A DNA stretch of 64,000 nt from assembly GCF_008831285.2 (NCBI RefSeq), contig NC_045141.1, positions 16,044,106 through 16,108,105 on the forward strand, in the 5' to 3' direction. Below, in pieces: positions 10,524 to 22,432 of the stretch. The notes beneath the pieces are model-generated. The model saw only the letters and a program-made list of their open reading frames with translations. It did not search any database and had not been told where the DNA came from. This DNA is from Nymphaea colorata. Lineage: Eukaryota; Streptophyta; Magnoliopsida; Nymphaeales; Nymphaeaceae. Within the stretch, counting starts at the first letter, position 1; each line of letters begins with the position of its first letter. The position numbers were made by a program, and so were the translations under genes.

Positions 10524-11970
10524 TCTATCTAGTCATGTTATCCTGTCTTCTCACCATTCCGGTCTGTTAGATCCGCGTTGGTGACAAGCCATGCAGGAGG
10601 AAATTGATGCTCTTCTTTCTCGAGAGACTTGGGATTTGGTAGACCGCCCGACGCACTGTGATGTGGTTGGATCATGATGGGTATTCACCATCAAGTATCA
10701 TTCTGATGGTTCAGTTGAAAGGTTCAAGGCTCGTCTTGTCGTAAAAGGGTATACTCAGACTTATGGTGTTGATTTCTTTGAGACATTTTCGCCTGTGGCT
10801 CAGTTGGGCACTATTCGATTGATTATATCCCTTGCTATCCAGCGAGAGTGACCTCTTTTTCAGCTGGATATGAAAAATGCATTTCTGTACGGAAACCTTT
10901 CTGAAACCGTCTATATGCAGCAACCACATGGTTTTGAGCGACAGAGGGAGTTTTCCAAGTATGCAAATTAAAGAAGGCTATTTATAGACTTAAACAAAGT
11001 CCTCGTGCATGGTTCCAGAAACTTACTGAGGTGTTATCTAAGTGTGGATTTCGCCGATCCCAGCTTAGTCACTCATTATTTATCAAGCGAGGCTCAACAG
11101 GAATGGTGATATTGATTGTCTACGTGGATGATATTGTTCTTACCGGAGAAAATGATCAAGAGATAGTTCAAACAAAGGAGTTTTGACAGCAACACTTTGT
11201 TACAAAAGACCTTGGACAACTCCGTTGTTTTCTTGGTATTGAGGTGACTCGTAGCAATAAAGGAGTTGTAGTGTCTCAAAGAAAATATGTTCTTGATCTT
11301 CTGCATGAAACAAGACTATTGGGGGCTAAACCCCATGAATCCTCGCATTCATATACATGATGATGACTCAGAGCCGTTTGACTCTAGATCTTACATATCT
11401 CTGATAGGAAAATTGTTATATTTGATTGTCACTCACCTCGACATTAGCTTTGTTGTGAATAAGTTAAGCCAGTTCATGGAAAAACCCCAGAAAGTTCACT
11501 GGGATGCTACTCTATTGATTGTCACATACTTGAAATCAGCCCCGGGAAAGGGCTATGGTTAAAAAAAGGAGAATGTATTGACATCGAAGCGTATAGTAAT
11601 GCTGATTATGCAGGGTCTGTAGATGACAAGAAGTTTACTATAGGTGTTTGTGTCTTTGTGGGAGGTAATCTTATTTCCTAGAAGTGCAAGAAGCAGAATG
11701 TGGTAGCTCGTTCTAGTGCTGAGTCGGAATATAGGGCTATGGCTCAAACTGCGGTTGAAATGTTGTGGGTTAGATCACTACTTTTAGAGTTGGCTGTTTT
11801 AGTGAATCTCCTAATGAAGATGTATTGTGACAACATGGCAGCTACATATATTGCTAACAATCCTATTTTCTAGGAGAAGACTAAACACATTGAAGTGGAT
11901 TGCCGTTATATTCGAGACTTAGTTCAAGAAGGAATTGTTAGCACTATTCATGTCTCCTCAGAAGATCAGA
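10524..11970 (+). pseudogene. Ty1/copia pol relic (RT and RNase H), interrupted by the Tat element
   Basis: Broken frames read as the C-terminal half of a copia polyprotein. The reverse transcriptase start has a DPRW..AMQEEIDAL motif near 10570, then [10 protein letters not shown], then DMKNAFLYGNL near 10870, and YVDD near 11125. The RNase H part shows ADYAGSVDDKK near 11605 and ARSSAESEYRAMA near 11710. Several in-frame stops and at least two frameshifts make it dead. Sequence upstream of the RT is missing here because the Tat LTR abuts it; the rest of this copia element may lie left of the Tat 5' LTR. The right end at about 11970 is abrupt, in the RNase H tail, where pararetrovirus-like sequence on the other strand begins. 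Confidence 0.85.
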
Positions 11971-12189
11971 CAACTTTCTATAATTGATGACCATTCTTGA
12001 TTTTCCTCTCACTTGTTTGGAGTATTTATTTGCAATAATTGCTGTAGACCTGTAAGGGCTGGAACTCATTCTAATAACTTTTAGGTTAAGCAGATCTCTT
12101 ATATGGATTGTCATATCATTCTCTTCTTTTGGAGAGAGTTTGATATTGGCTTTTTTTGTCCTTAAGTTGAAATTTATTATATTAGGCAT
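11944..12189 (-). pseudogene. Pararetrovirus reverse transcriptase fragment
   Basis: An 81-codon frame on the minus strand. It matches the start of a caulimovirid RT: a spacer with paired acidic residues, a SPYRSTAI segment, then the RGK-type block and an NYR motif. It ends where copia RNase H sequence of the opposite strand begins, so the rest of the RT is missing. Its orientation is opposite to that of the other pararetrovirus pieces nearby, showing an inversion or two separate insertions. Confidence 0.6.
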
Positions 12190-13282
12190 ACATGTTACTT
12201 GATTTTTCTCTCAATATTGATAATCTAGAATTAGATCGTCTATTTCTTGATAGCTTGAATTCATTCCAACTTGTTCGAAGTAGTTTAGGATTCTTTTTGT
12301 ATCTAGAACATATTCAAATGTTTCAATTCTATCAAGGTCAATATCAACTAATTCTTATTTTAAGAAAAACTTTTACAATACGAACTGATTGTGAAGCTAT
12401 TGTTAAGTTTCATTCACAACTACATGAACACACAAAAGATCATCTGTAAGAAGGTGGCTCAATTTCAGGGATATTATAACCCAATATTGAACTTATCAAA
12501 AGTAAAAACAATAGCATATCTAACATCTTATCCAGATCGCTTAATTTGTAGGATAAAGATAGAAGATAATCCTACAATTCAGAAGAACTTGTAGGACTAG
12601 AATGGAAAATAGGAAGATTTATAGAGGATGAGACATCCATTAGTCTTCCCAGGAGAGCTCTTCACTATGAGAATAGTGAAGGACAAGAATTTATTAGGTT
12701 CACATCTTATGAACGTAGATATCAACCTCTTGAAGAAGATGAATAGTCCCTTCAAGAAGAAATTTGATTACAAAGATATGAAAACCTATTGCTAGGAGAG
12801 CAACTTTGTTTTAATCATGGTGTTTGACCAAAAATGGAATGTACCAATAGCACAAAGTCCTGTCATGGTATGTTGCAGAAAACAGCAAACCTAAGTACAA
12901 ATTCGAAGAACCTAATCTTAAGAAAAGAATTAGAAGGCTAGAAAGTTTTAGAGAAAGTATTGAGGAATTTAAAACACAAACTCAAAAACAGCTTCTTGAA
13001 CTTCAAGAGCAGATTAACCATCTCCAAAAAACTATGGAGAAGGGAAAGAAACATTTAATTACCGAATATGGTAATAAAATAAAACTTGAAAAACCACCAA
13101 ATTTTATAAGTTTTATTCACCATTCTGATGACCCTCATTTTTACCAACTAATGGTTAAATGTAAGCTGATATTTGAAAAAACTATTATTGAAGTTCAAGC
13201 ATTTATAGATACAAGATGTACCGTAAAAATCCTGTATGAGTCTTTAGTTGATCCAAATTCAAAAATTCATTTATTTTATTAA
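11971..13282. mobile_element. Endogenous pararetrovirus (Caulimoviridae-like) relic, rearranged
   Basis: Three pieces in a non-viral order. Minus strand 11944-12189 encodes the N-terminal part of a caulimovirid-type reverse transcriptase, recognised by its conserved RGK-R-MVINYR block. Plus strand about 12350-12450 carries a short RNase H-like segment around an RTDCEAIV motif. Plus strand about 12595-13282 carries a broken polyprotein segment ending in an aspartic protease-like stretch (about 13190-13260). There the expected Gly after the catalytic Asp-Thr is an Arg, so the active site is lost. Stops and frameshifts occur throughout. Florendovirus-like copies are common in angiosperm genomes, but the exact genus is an inference. 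Nothing here could act as a virus. Confidence 0.65.
12350..13282 (+). pseudogene. Pararetrovirus RNase H and polyprotein/protease fragments
   Basis: A short RNase H-like stretch lies near 12370-12450. From about 12600 a second stretch is read in changing frames, with a charged coiled-coil-like segment (about 12900-13060) leading into a protease-like domain (frame 13034-13282). In this domain the usual Asp-Thr-Gly is changed at its third residue. The order RNase H, then polyprotein middle, then protease does not match a normal caulimovirid genome, so deletion or rearrangement has occurred. Assignment of the part before the protease is weak. Confidence 0.5.
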
Positions 13283-14534
13283 AATTTTATTACAAAGAAC
13301 TGATGAACTCAGACTTGGTGGACATTGGTCACTCGGTGGACATTGACCAAGTCTACTTCATGAGCTAAAAAGGGACTGGGGTCACCTTTTACTGAGCCGA
13401 GTGCATCCTTGATCTGAGTTAGTTGTGCACTCTGTTCTGTTCAAAAATGTTAAGTTAACCACACCTAATGCTGTTGACCGACCTCTTTGCCTCGTTTTAG
13501 AATATTTGTTGCACTTTCACTTGATGGCCTGGATAAAAGTTTTGGGATAAAACATCTTCCAAAGGAAGATACAACTTGGAGACCAATCAAATTAGTGGTA
13601 AGGAAATCTTGGATCTGCCTACCAATCCATCCACAAAATCTGGCGAAGGAACTATTATGTTTATGGACCAAAAATCTTAAGAACCACACGAAGATCAAGG
13701 GTTTCCCCACCGTGCCTAAGGTTCCTTTCCATTCCCAAAAGAAAAAGGTGAGACAAGGAACAAGTCTCTAATCATTTTTGAAATTACGTCACCGTTGTTT
13801 CTAATCAAGCAACCTATTATATATCTTTGTAACAGGAAGCCCGAAGTCTGTTCCCGTCCCTGTCAGGGGAGATGCCAACCGTCACTCCTTTCAACGAACA
13901 CGATTATACATCTTTTGTAATACCATAATCGTTAACAAAGATATATAATAGGTTGCTCTTGCATAAGCCTCTTCCAGCAAATACCAAACCAACGATAATT
14001 GCTTATAAGAGAAACAAAAGGTGCACAGCTGGTAAAGCATGAAAGGTTTATTGACAATGCAGAGCTAGCAATGATAGAAATCGCCTCACCACCCTGCCAA
14101 CACACAAGAAAATGTTCTTACGTATGTGGGGAAAGCTTTATCGGGATTGTCTAGGGAATGTCATCCGCACGCCATAATGGCGGTTCAACCCTTGCCCCCT
14201 GCATTGCACCCCCTATAATAGCTACGAGAAAGTCAGCAGATGAAGACATTGTGAATTCCCTTCACATTAAAGCACATTCAGGTATTTGAAATTCGTGTTC
14301 GATGAAATGAACACAAGGCTAGTTTTACAGCTTCTAACATCGAAACACTTTTGAAGGCCAAATTCAGTTTCAAGAATCCATTATCAACACAACAGAGCAC
14401 CAGCAAAATCGTCACACAGTTCCACAGGAGCCACCTTCATGTCTCTTCGAACTCATCGCTTTCTTCTGCCTAGAAGGCTAGAAGCCAACTCTGCAACATA
14501 CAAAGGAATACAGAAATAGAAATTTACCGAACTT
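13283..14534. other. Region downstream of NASP, with an inverted repeat
   Basis: No gene recognised. An ORF on the plus strand (13487-13771) has no familiar motifs. An inverted repeat sits at 13806-13833 and 13931-13961. The part next to 14534 is probably the NASP 3' UTR, since that gene ends at 14535 on the minus strand; I could not pick a poly(A) site. Confidence 0.4.
13806..13961. repeat. Inverted repeat with ~97-bp loop (MITE-like)
   Basis: The arm at 13806-13833 (core GCAACCTATTATATATCTTT) is matched in reverse complement at 13931-13961, with one small bulge of extra bases near each end. The loop holds GC-richer sequence. The size and AT-rich arms fit a small MITE, but no target site duplication was identified. 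Confidence 0.6.
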
Positions 14535-17500
14535 CTACTTTGGTTCGGAAATTTCAGTGCCAGGGTCCACGGATTCACTGGGGAAACCATCAGATACCTC
14601 TGGAGTTGAAACAGAAGGCTTCTTTGATGGAGATTCAGGCATGACTGGTATGGGCGTAGCACGCTTTACACCTCTGCCAACAATTCCAAGATGCACGACC
14701 TGATTCCTTTCACCAGTGGCAGACACTACCGGCACATCAGTGCCACTGGAACCCGTAAAGGCCTCAACTGCAGAAGAAGCACCCGTTTTCTCACCTTGAG
14801 CACCTGTTTTAAAATCTGCCATCATTTCTGCCAAGGTTGGCATGGCAGGCAAATCTCGGAGATCTTCTAGCTGCAAAGAAATAAATGATTACCTGATGTA
14901 CTCCATCACAAATAATATTAAAGCAACATAATGACAAATAGAGACAATGTCAGATTAATGTTTTACTGGGTATCAGAAATCAATCATCCGAGAATGTGCA
15001 AGCAGATAATTCAAATTCTCAGCCAAGAGTAAACTGTGTTGTACCACATTGCCAATTTTGACAATGCTGAGAATGAACAAAAAGATGCATATTATATTCT
15101 ATATGTGCACAGACTAAAACCTATAAAACTGAGCTGTTCACATTAATATTGAAAAGAATATAAAATACAACCTAAAAATGAAGATGTAACAAGAACATGA
15201 TTATGCTTTTAAGATGCCCGTTTAACTGCCTTGTGAAGAAAAAACTTAACAAAAGGCGCTGCTTGATTGTAAAAGGATGAAACTAGTCAATGTTTAAAGA
15301 CAATGATCACACATTTAGTCATTTACCCTTCAAGTTCTTGCCTTTGCTCTGAACAGTGCATGCATGATGCATGCTCTATCTATGAAAGGATTCTTTGCGA
15401 GCAGTGGCTAGGAAGCCTTGGAAAGGTATCACACAACATTCAGTTATATTTTTTACAATATCTAGCTGACCTACGCATCAGACCTCGATGTCGCCAATGT
15501 TGCAGCTACCTCTTCAAGAAACATAGCCTGCTTTAAGTTATTGCTTTAAAGTTTAAACAACACCTCCTCCAACTTTGTTGGCTGATACTCCTGTGAGATC
15601 CTCCATTCTCTTCCACTCAAAAGCAAAGAGACTAGCCATGCCATCAACAGAGGAAGGGGTGCATATTTGGTCAAAGGGGCATTTTATTCACTGGTTTTTA
15701 CTTAATCAAGTGAAACCATGATAAAATTAATGATCGTGAGAAAAGTCAGGTGTTTGAAAAACAGTTTGAAAGGTTAAGCAGTTGAATGCCCGTACTAAAG
15801 TGAGCCTTTGTTATATCACCATTCGTTAAGCATGTTTTTGTAAATTTTTCCATAACTATTGGTGTCTAGACTCTAGAGCACAGCTAATTCAAAAGTGGTA
15901 GACGGGTGCAGTCATGAAGTCATACACACACATGGATAGATAGATAGAGGGAACACCTGGTATAAGAAAGGTGCATATACTGAACGAACACAATTTTTTG
16001 AATGAACAGAAGAACGATATTTTAAAGCAGGTGGAGGTGGTCTAATTATTAAAAGAAAAAAATGTGCAGACGAATTTTGAATAAGTGAAAAAGATGATAT
16101 TTAAAGCAGCAAGGTGGAGGGCTGTGTAAGAATTAGGGGCAGGTGGGTAGAAAGGACAAAATGGACCCACCCCTTCACAAGTGATTAAATAGATCAGGCG
16201 AAAGGTTAGTGGCACAAAGAGCTTACCGTGCATATGCAATCATGTGTAGCCATGTTCATACAGGTATAGTTAAGTGAACAGCAGCTGAGCAAACTGATAT
16301 ATTCAATTAACCTCTTCAAGATTTTTTCCCTATTTCAGCATTTCAAGGGCACAAATCTTCACAAACAAAAAAAGCTCAACTCTTTCTACAACTTTTCTTT
16401 ATGAAGATGAAGACAGTAACCTCCAACGCTTGCAATTGTCCAAAATTCAGTATCATGTTTACAGTCAGACTCATGCAAATCTTTGACAAGAGTACCTAAA
16501 TGCAGAAGCAACAGTGATATATAGGAAACACAAGGATTTAAACAAAGAGAAACAGAAAAAAAAAAAAAAACTCACATTTTCATATCAAATATCAAACAAG
16601 TTCATCTAATGCAGCAGAAATACGGGAACAAGTTCCCCTTACCAAAATTCTTAAGTCAAATATTTATTTTTTTCATTTTGAAAAGCTTGAACATAACCTG
16701 GTTACACCAAGCAATGCACCCTAACTACCAAATTTGTTCTGTAACTTCTGATTTATGAAAAGGGAGTAAAGACAGGATGTCTAATGTCACCTCTACTCTC
16801 TTAGCTAATACTTTAAGGAGGTTACCACCTTACCGGGAATGAAAGAACAAAAATTGATCCATGAAGGTTTAATTACTCAAATCATTTTGCCATGGTATGC
16901 ACTGGGTCAGCTTAAGATAATGACTACCTGGTTCTAGGTTAAGTTTCAGGGCAGATATGACATAGTCTTATATGAATACTACCAGGAGGTAGAATAAAAG
17001 CAGAATCCAGCCATTACAATTTGTCTTCCATCAACTTAAAGGTCTTAACCAACCCCCCAACAGGGCATATACATCTATCTATTGATACAAAGGAAGAAAC
17101 TAAAAAATTAAAGACAACAACTTGATGAAAGATTTCAAGAAGATAAAGAAAAACATGATTACCTTTGCATTGAGATCAACTAACAGCTGCTCAAGAGTTT
17201 TGATCTCTTCATCCTTCTCCATGGAAGAAGCACCACATGAATTAGCAACTTCCATCTTCAGTCGTTGACATTTAGCCTCACAAGCTGAAACAGCTGCCTC
17301 ACAATGTACTATAGCATCTTTAATTTTGTTGTCCATCTGTAGCGCCATGCAAAGCTTGAAATGACTAGCAGTAGGGTCAAGGCTATACACATTTGAAACT
17401 AAGTAAAAACCAGCAATAACGAAAGACCCACAAGTACATAGAAAACACGTTTAGCATCAACATGTTATGGGCTTATGGCATATAGTCATCAATCCCAAAT

Positions 17501-19579
17501 CGAAATATTTCCAGCAAGAAACATATGGATACATTTCAGCAAGCAAGCGGTTGTCTGGTTCAACAAGTCTCTCCAACATGGACAGAGCTCTCCTGTAGTC
17601 CTCCAAACAGGTCTGAATGTCCTCTATAATAGCAACAAGGATAAACAAAATCAACTGACACATGAAAGAAGTCTGGAACCATATATGGGTATTTAGATGA
17701 TGATGGGCTGGGCATGCACATGCAGAAAGACAATATATAGCAGAAAGATGACACTTAGAATGCAAATGCACATATTGACTAGTAACTGACCTCTTTCCAG
17801 CGAGACATCTCCAAGAGCAGAAATAATATCTACTTTTTCCATAGTATCACCAGAGATATTTTTTTCAACAATCACCCTAGCAATGTCTAGCATGCTAAAT
17901 GCAAGATCCAGATCAGACTCTTCTTCTTCTCCAATTTCTACATCTTCAACATCATCCCCTGCATTCTCATTTTCTTTCTCAACACTGTCCTGGCCTTCTA
18001 TTAATCAAGTTAAAATGATAATCAACATTTGCAAAAAATGAGCTAAAGGAAATGGTTTGCATCACATGAATGTTCACTAGCAAAGCATACTCATTTTGTC
18101 AAAGAAAAAAAGGAAACGAGAAGAAACATTCAAAGAAACACTACCACTATATGCCAAAGATAAAATATGTTCATTTACAACTTACAAGCTGTTGGAGATA
18201 AATTTCCAGAAGATAACAAGTCCATAAATTTTTGCTTAACGTATTTGTAACAGAAAATCACAATGATTAAAAATCTCCCAACCAGCTCAGATATATCAAG
18301 ATTCATCCTCTGTTTATGTTTCTGTGATGTCAAACGACAGTCAAACAAGAACATGGAAATAGTACAAATTTTGCCGGCCATTCCTGTTTCAGTTAATTCC
18401 ATATCCTGGAGCAACCCACCATACACATGGGCAAGAAAAAGTGCCACTTTCAGAGCAGCTAAAATTCAGTATTTGCTGTTTGTACTAGCTAGTTCATGCT
18501 GGCCAGCCCAAGGCATGAACTATGAACCAAGCTTCATCATTTGAGTTTGACAGATAAATTGAAGCTCAATTTTGGCAGCATATATTTGACTTCTTATGTA
18601 ACAATAGAGCGAAATTTGAGAATAAGATCATCCATTGTTTGAAGCTTCTGAATGAATCTCAGCATTTTTAAGAAAAACAAATGTATACCAAAATCATATC
18701 AACAGAAACAAGCTTTTCCCAGACATGAGGGAGACTGAAAAGGATATCAAATACAGGAAAAATAGGAAATAACAAAATATCATACCAACAGTGATGGCCA
18801 CTTACAAGACCATTGCCCTAAGATGACCATCTCATGGCAATTGAGAAGAAAACAGAAACTGAAAACATCCAAATATGGTGCATGAACAATCAACTTTTTG
18901 AACTAGAAAATGTTGACATATTTAAGTTCTTGATGAATAAGTCAAAAGCGACAACTGTTCAAACTAATCTTGGCTGCTCAGACCGAGTAACCTGGAAACT
19001 ATATTAGGAAAATAAGAAAGACAATGCACTTGACACAAGCTTATGTCAACGAGATGCGAAGAATGCATTTCTGTAAGGGAACTTATCCAAGACTACATAT
19101 ATGCAGCAACCACCGAGATTTGATATTGAGGGGGAGCGTGAGAAGGCAGTGTAAGATGAAAAAGGCTACACTTTTCCACTCCGGCAAAAATGACCTATAG
19201 GAGAGGAAAGCCTAAGACCAAACAAAGTCATTAGTTGCAATGGACGATCAATCATACCTTTTTCAGCATCCAACTGTTATATCCTCTTATTATATTTATC
19301 TATAAGTGGGAGGATGGTCTACAAAGAATCAATAAGGAAGAATGATGCGCAGAAAGAAGTATTCTCCCTTCCACTTTCTATTCATTGTTGCCCCAGGCCT
19401 TCAATGTACATATATAAACACTAAATATTGTTTATAATCATAAACCATATATTATTATACCAAAAAAACAAAAAAATGAATGAGTTATGACCCGCACCCA
19501 CCTGTCACATGGGTGTCGGGCGCGGGTGCAGTAAATTCCAAAAAAAAAATTGAGTGCAAGTGCAGTGAGGGTATATAAT

Positions 19580-19640
<61 letters not shown>

Positions 19641-21767
19641 ACCAGGACTGGTGTAGGGGGCATGCTCTTCCTACACCATCCAATCCAATCTTTTTGATTT
19701 TAAAAATATAACGGTGTGCTATTGTTAAAAAAAAGAGAAAAGCTCTGTTAAAGGCGGTTCAATTTGACTGAAAACCGAGATGATGAACCTTTACAATAAA
19801 TCCATTGCGTATAACTGCGAACCGTTTCGTGCTTGACTCGGACAAGTCATATCCCACTAATGAACCTGCCAAGTCAGACAATTTAGGAGTGATCCTTGCT
19901 GATTCCAATGATACCTTGTTCGAGTCTTGACTTGTAGCCAGATTTATGGGCAATCCAAGTTGACTCGGATGATTCTCGAGTCAGCTTGACGATGCCCTTT
20001 CCATCCACTGGCCAACACTTGAGTTACCCCTTACACATTTCTCTCTACAATCCCCAAGGTTTCATGGTTTCACTAAGTGGGGATGCAGGAGGAAGGCACC
20101 ATTCGCTGGTGCAATCTATCAATGTTGTCTGCTATGTCACCTGAGTGGAGGGTAATGGTGTGGATAATGCAGCAAGTTTTCAAAACAGATTTTAGGTGCA
20201 GGTGCGGCAAGGGTGTATATATGTATATAAATCATTTGTTACATAGTTATTTAACTGTTTAGTATAGTTACTTAACTGTTTAGTAACCTTATTTATTTAC
20301 GTCTTGAATCATTTCTAACTTCAAACCACGCTGACACCATCTCCCTCATACTTAAGCACTTTACAAATAGAAACCATCTCATGAAATGAATAATCACATG
20401 CATTGACAATATTATCACATCTACGATAACCGGCAACTAATAAGGAAGTATTTCAGGATCAAGACTGAAGAAATGTTGTTTTCTAAATTTTAACCATATC
20501 TTTTAAGCAACGATTAAGTTTCTGGCTTGCACACATACTTGCATAGATGAACAAGCTTATTCATAATCAAATAGACCTTAGTCGTCAAACTCTATTAGGT
20601 TAAACTATAAAAGAAAAAAACCTATGGTATGCGTAGTTACAAACCTTCAATACGCTTTCCCAATTTGTTATTGGATTTCACATCTATTTTCTCGCTTCCA
20701 TGGCTGGAACCTTCACCATCCCCCAGTTTTCGACGTCCGGCAGACGTTTTCTTAGTAACGGCATCACCAAGAGCCAATGCCTCGTTCTCATCTTGTGCTT
20801 TATAAAGCAGCGCACATCCATACTTATAGTATGTCTGCGCACATTCCGGACTAAGTTCGCCAAAATGATCAACTCTGAGTAAATAAATGCACAGAATCAG
20901 CATTGGTCAACATACAGCTATATTAAGTTATTAACAACAATAAGCAACAAACTGTACACTGTATTGCATCCCATTAAATGAGTTTCTCATTAACAAATGT
21001 AGGAATTCTATAAAATGTCTAGCCCCACCAAAGACACGCTGTAATATATTCGATATTGAAAATGAATATTCATATATTTGTTCTCAAAGCCTGAAACCGA
21101 CAAACCCTAAGCACGAAAACAACTCTTCTCTGTCCAAACGTTCAGAACCGTATGCCTTGACACAATGTTCACATGTATATAGACACTATCGTTCTCCAGA
21201 AAATGTAGTTCTAAAGGTAGGCACGCAAATTTCTAAAAGCACACCATATCTATCCAGCAAATCCCTCAAAAGTGAAGGCGAAAGACACTCGATATCCGGG
21301 ACGAAGAAATCGGTATAAAGGTTCAACGAATAACGAAACCTGATCTCAAGGGCGCGGCTAAAACGATCTATGGCCAATGAATAATCCTTGCTCTTCATAC
21401 CATCCAACCCTTCCTGCATCAGCTTGTCCGCGTACTTTAGGGTTTTTGCCGGCGAACCGCCGTCAGTAGCCACTACTTCGCCGCCTTCGGCGTCGTCTTC
21501 CGGAGTGTCAACTTCAGAACCTGCGTCATCCACCACAACGGGAGCCGAACCCAGGGTTCCTTGCCTGTCCTCCGGCGCTAAACCTTCACCCTCCGTCTGG
21601 AGAAGAGAGGAAGCCTCGACGTGGCCGTTTTCGACGTCTGGCGCAGGGGATGGCTCGCTGGCCGGAGTTTCACCCCCCCGTTGGACGGCGGCAGCTCGAT
21701 CGGCCTCGGCTTCCTGGACCGAGGCTTCTGAGAGGTCGACGCTTTCTTGCTGCTCTGTTCCCTCCAT
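14535..21767 (-). CDS. NASP: NASP-type histone chaperone (SHNi-TPR protein)
   Basis: Six exons on the minus strand: 21340-21767, 20645-20874, 17791-17997, 17533-17623, 17163-17364 and 14535-14870. All introns are GT-AG, and the phases join to a 1494-nt frame of 497 residues, close to the usual ~490 of plant NASP. Residues 1-105 are acidic and low complexity. A first TPR motif begins near 108 (AKTLKYADKLMQEGL) and continues across the exon 1/2 junction as ALEIRVDHFGELSPEC. An acidic insert (about 225-245, EEEES) interrupts the next TPR, the defining feature of the Sim3/Hif1/NASP family. A last TPR and coiled-coil region spans exons 3-5. The C-terminus has a basic GRGVKRA patch that may serve nuclear import. 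The family binds H3-H4 dimers and monomeric H3 in cytosol and nucleus. The start chosen is the ATG opening MEGTEQQ; an upstream in-frame ATG (21926) precedes it but reads through the probable promoter. Head to head with HCF164. Confidence 0.92.
14871..17162 (-). other. NASP intron 5 (2.3 kb)
   Basis: Lies between the exon ending GCA AAG (donor GTAATC at 17157-17162) and the acceptor TTGCAG before 14870. AT-rich, with an A run near 16556-16570. No embedded gene or clear transposon was recognised; short ORFs here (for example 15303-15536) look like chance frames. Confidence 0.7.
19053..19260 (+). pseudogene. Ty1/copia reverse transcriptase fragment in NASP intron 2
   Basis: The plus strand reads DAKNAFL, a stop, then GNLSKTTYMQQPPRF, the well-known copia RT block around the first catalytic Asp. 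The frame is then lost. It is antisense to NASP. The stop inside the motif shows decay. It resembles, but is not identical to, the block at about 10868 in the larger copia relic. Confidence 0.75.
19581..19639. repeat. (CA)n(GA)n microsatellite
   Basis: A short CA run merges into about 22 GA units inside NASP intron 2. Confidence 0.95.
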
Positions 21768-22432
21768 GGCGTCCCGCGCTTCCGAACGAAAAAGGGGGGA
21801 AATGGGGCGTCTTATAGCGGGAATGGGGACGATCCAACGGCTCGGATGCGACGGTGGGCGATGGCGGGAAGGAGGAGCGTCTGAATAAATATGCTGGGTA
21901 TCGATACCATGCGTATCGACTCGCATGTCTTAGGATGAGGACAATGTTTTTGCCGTCGATTATTGAGATGGACGGAGAAGCTTTTGTCTTGAGACCCGTA
22001 CGTCAGGCAGTGGCCTTTTATTGTTTTCACAACTAAAGTGATAATCATAATTATATTAATTTTAATTTTTTTCTAATTTCCTTTATAAAGTATTTTTTTA
22101 ATTTTTTTCAGAATTTTAATGAGGGTGATAATGATATTAATTTCAAATAATTTGAATATTTGTGCATTTATATCATTATAAAAACTTATAATTGATGAGA
22201 AAAAATAAAAAATAAACGATTTTAAAATGGCGCGAAGTACGAACACCGCCACTGGAACTCTTAAACAGGGCATGGGATTCGGATCAAAGAACCGAAAGCC
22301 CGATCGATTTGCACCATAGTTCAAGCGTGTGCACCAGCACGGACGCCGCTTTGCGCGTCTGCGCGCCTCAGGATATATTGCGAGCGAACTGTCGACGCAG
22401 AGATCTTTCGGACCGTACAGAGTGAGGCGGTA
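21768..22432. promoter_or_regulatory. Shared divergent promoter region of NASP and HCF164
   Basis: 665 bp separate the two start codons on opposite strands. On the NASP side a CTATAA-type box (minus strand, 21812-21817) lies about 45 bp before the ATG. On the HCF164 side ATATATT at 22373-22379 lies about 54 bp before its ATG. The flanks are GC-rich and the centre (about 22030-22220) is very AT-rich. A telo-box-like AAACCCTAA sits nearby at 21102-21110 in NASP intron 1. Joint regulation is an inference from layout. Confidence 0.55.

Larger units (their letters stand above)
17998..20644 (-). other. NASP intron 2 (2.6 kb) with transposon debris
   Basis: Bounded by the donor GTTTGT at 20639-20644 and an acceptor ending TAG at 17998-18000. 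It holds a Ty1/copia RT relic (about 19053-19260), a CA/GA microsatellite (19581-19639), and two similar stretches rich in GCGGGTGC/GTGCAGGTGC near 19490-19575 and 20185-20230 that may be the ends of an old element. No missing exon is needed, since the protein is continuous across it. Confidence 0.7.

Noticed and set aside
21388-21888. 166-codon plus-strand ORF over NASP exon 1
   Set aside because: Antisense shadow of the low-complexity GC-rich first exon of NASP; no known domain.
21768-21926. Upstream in-frame ATG of NASP giving 53 extra residues
   Set aside because: The extension is not NASP-like and would require translation through the probable TATA region at 21812; the ATG at 21767 fits the family better.
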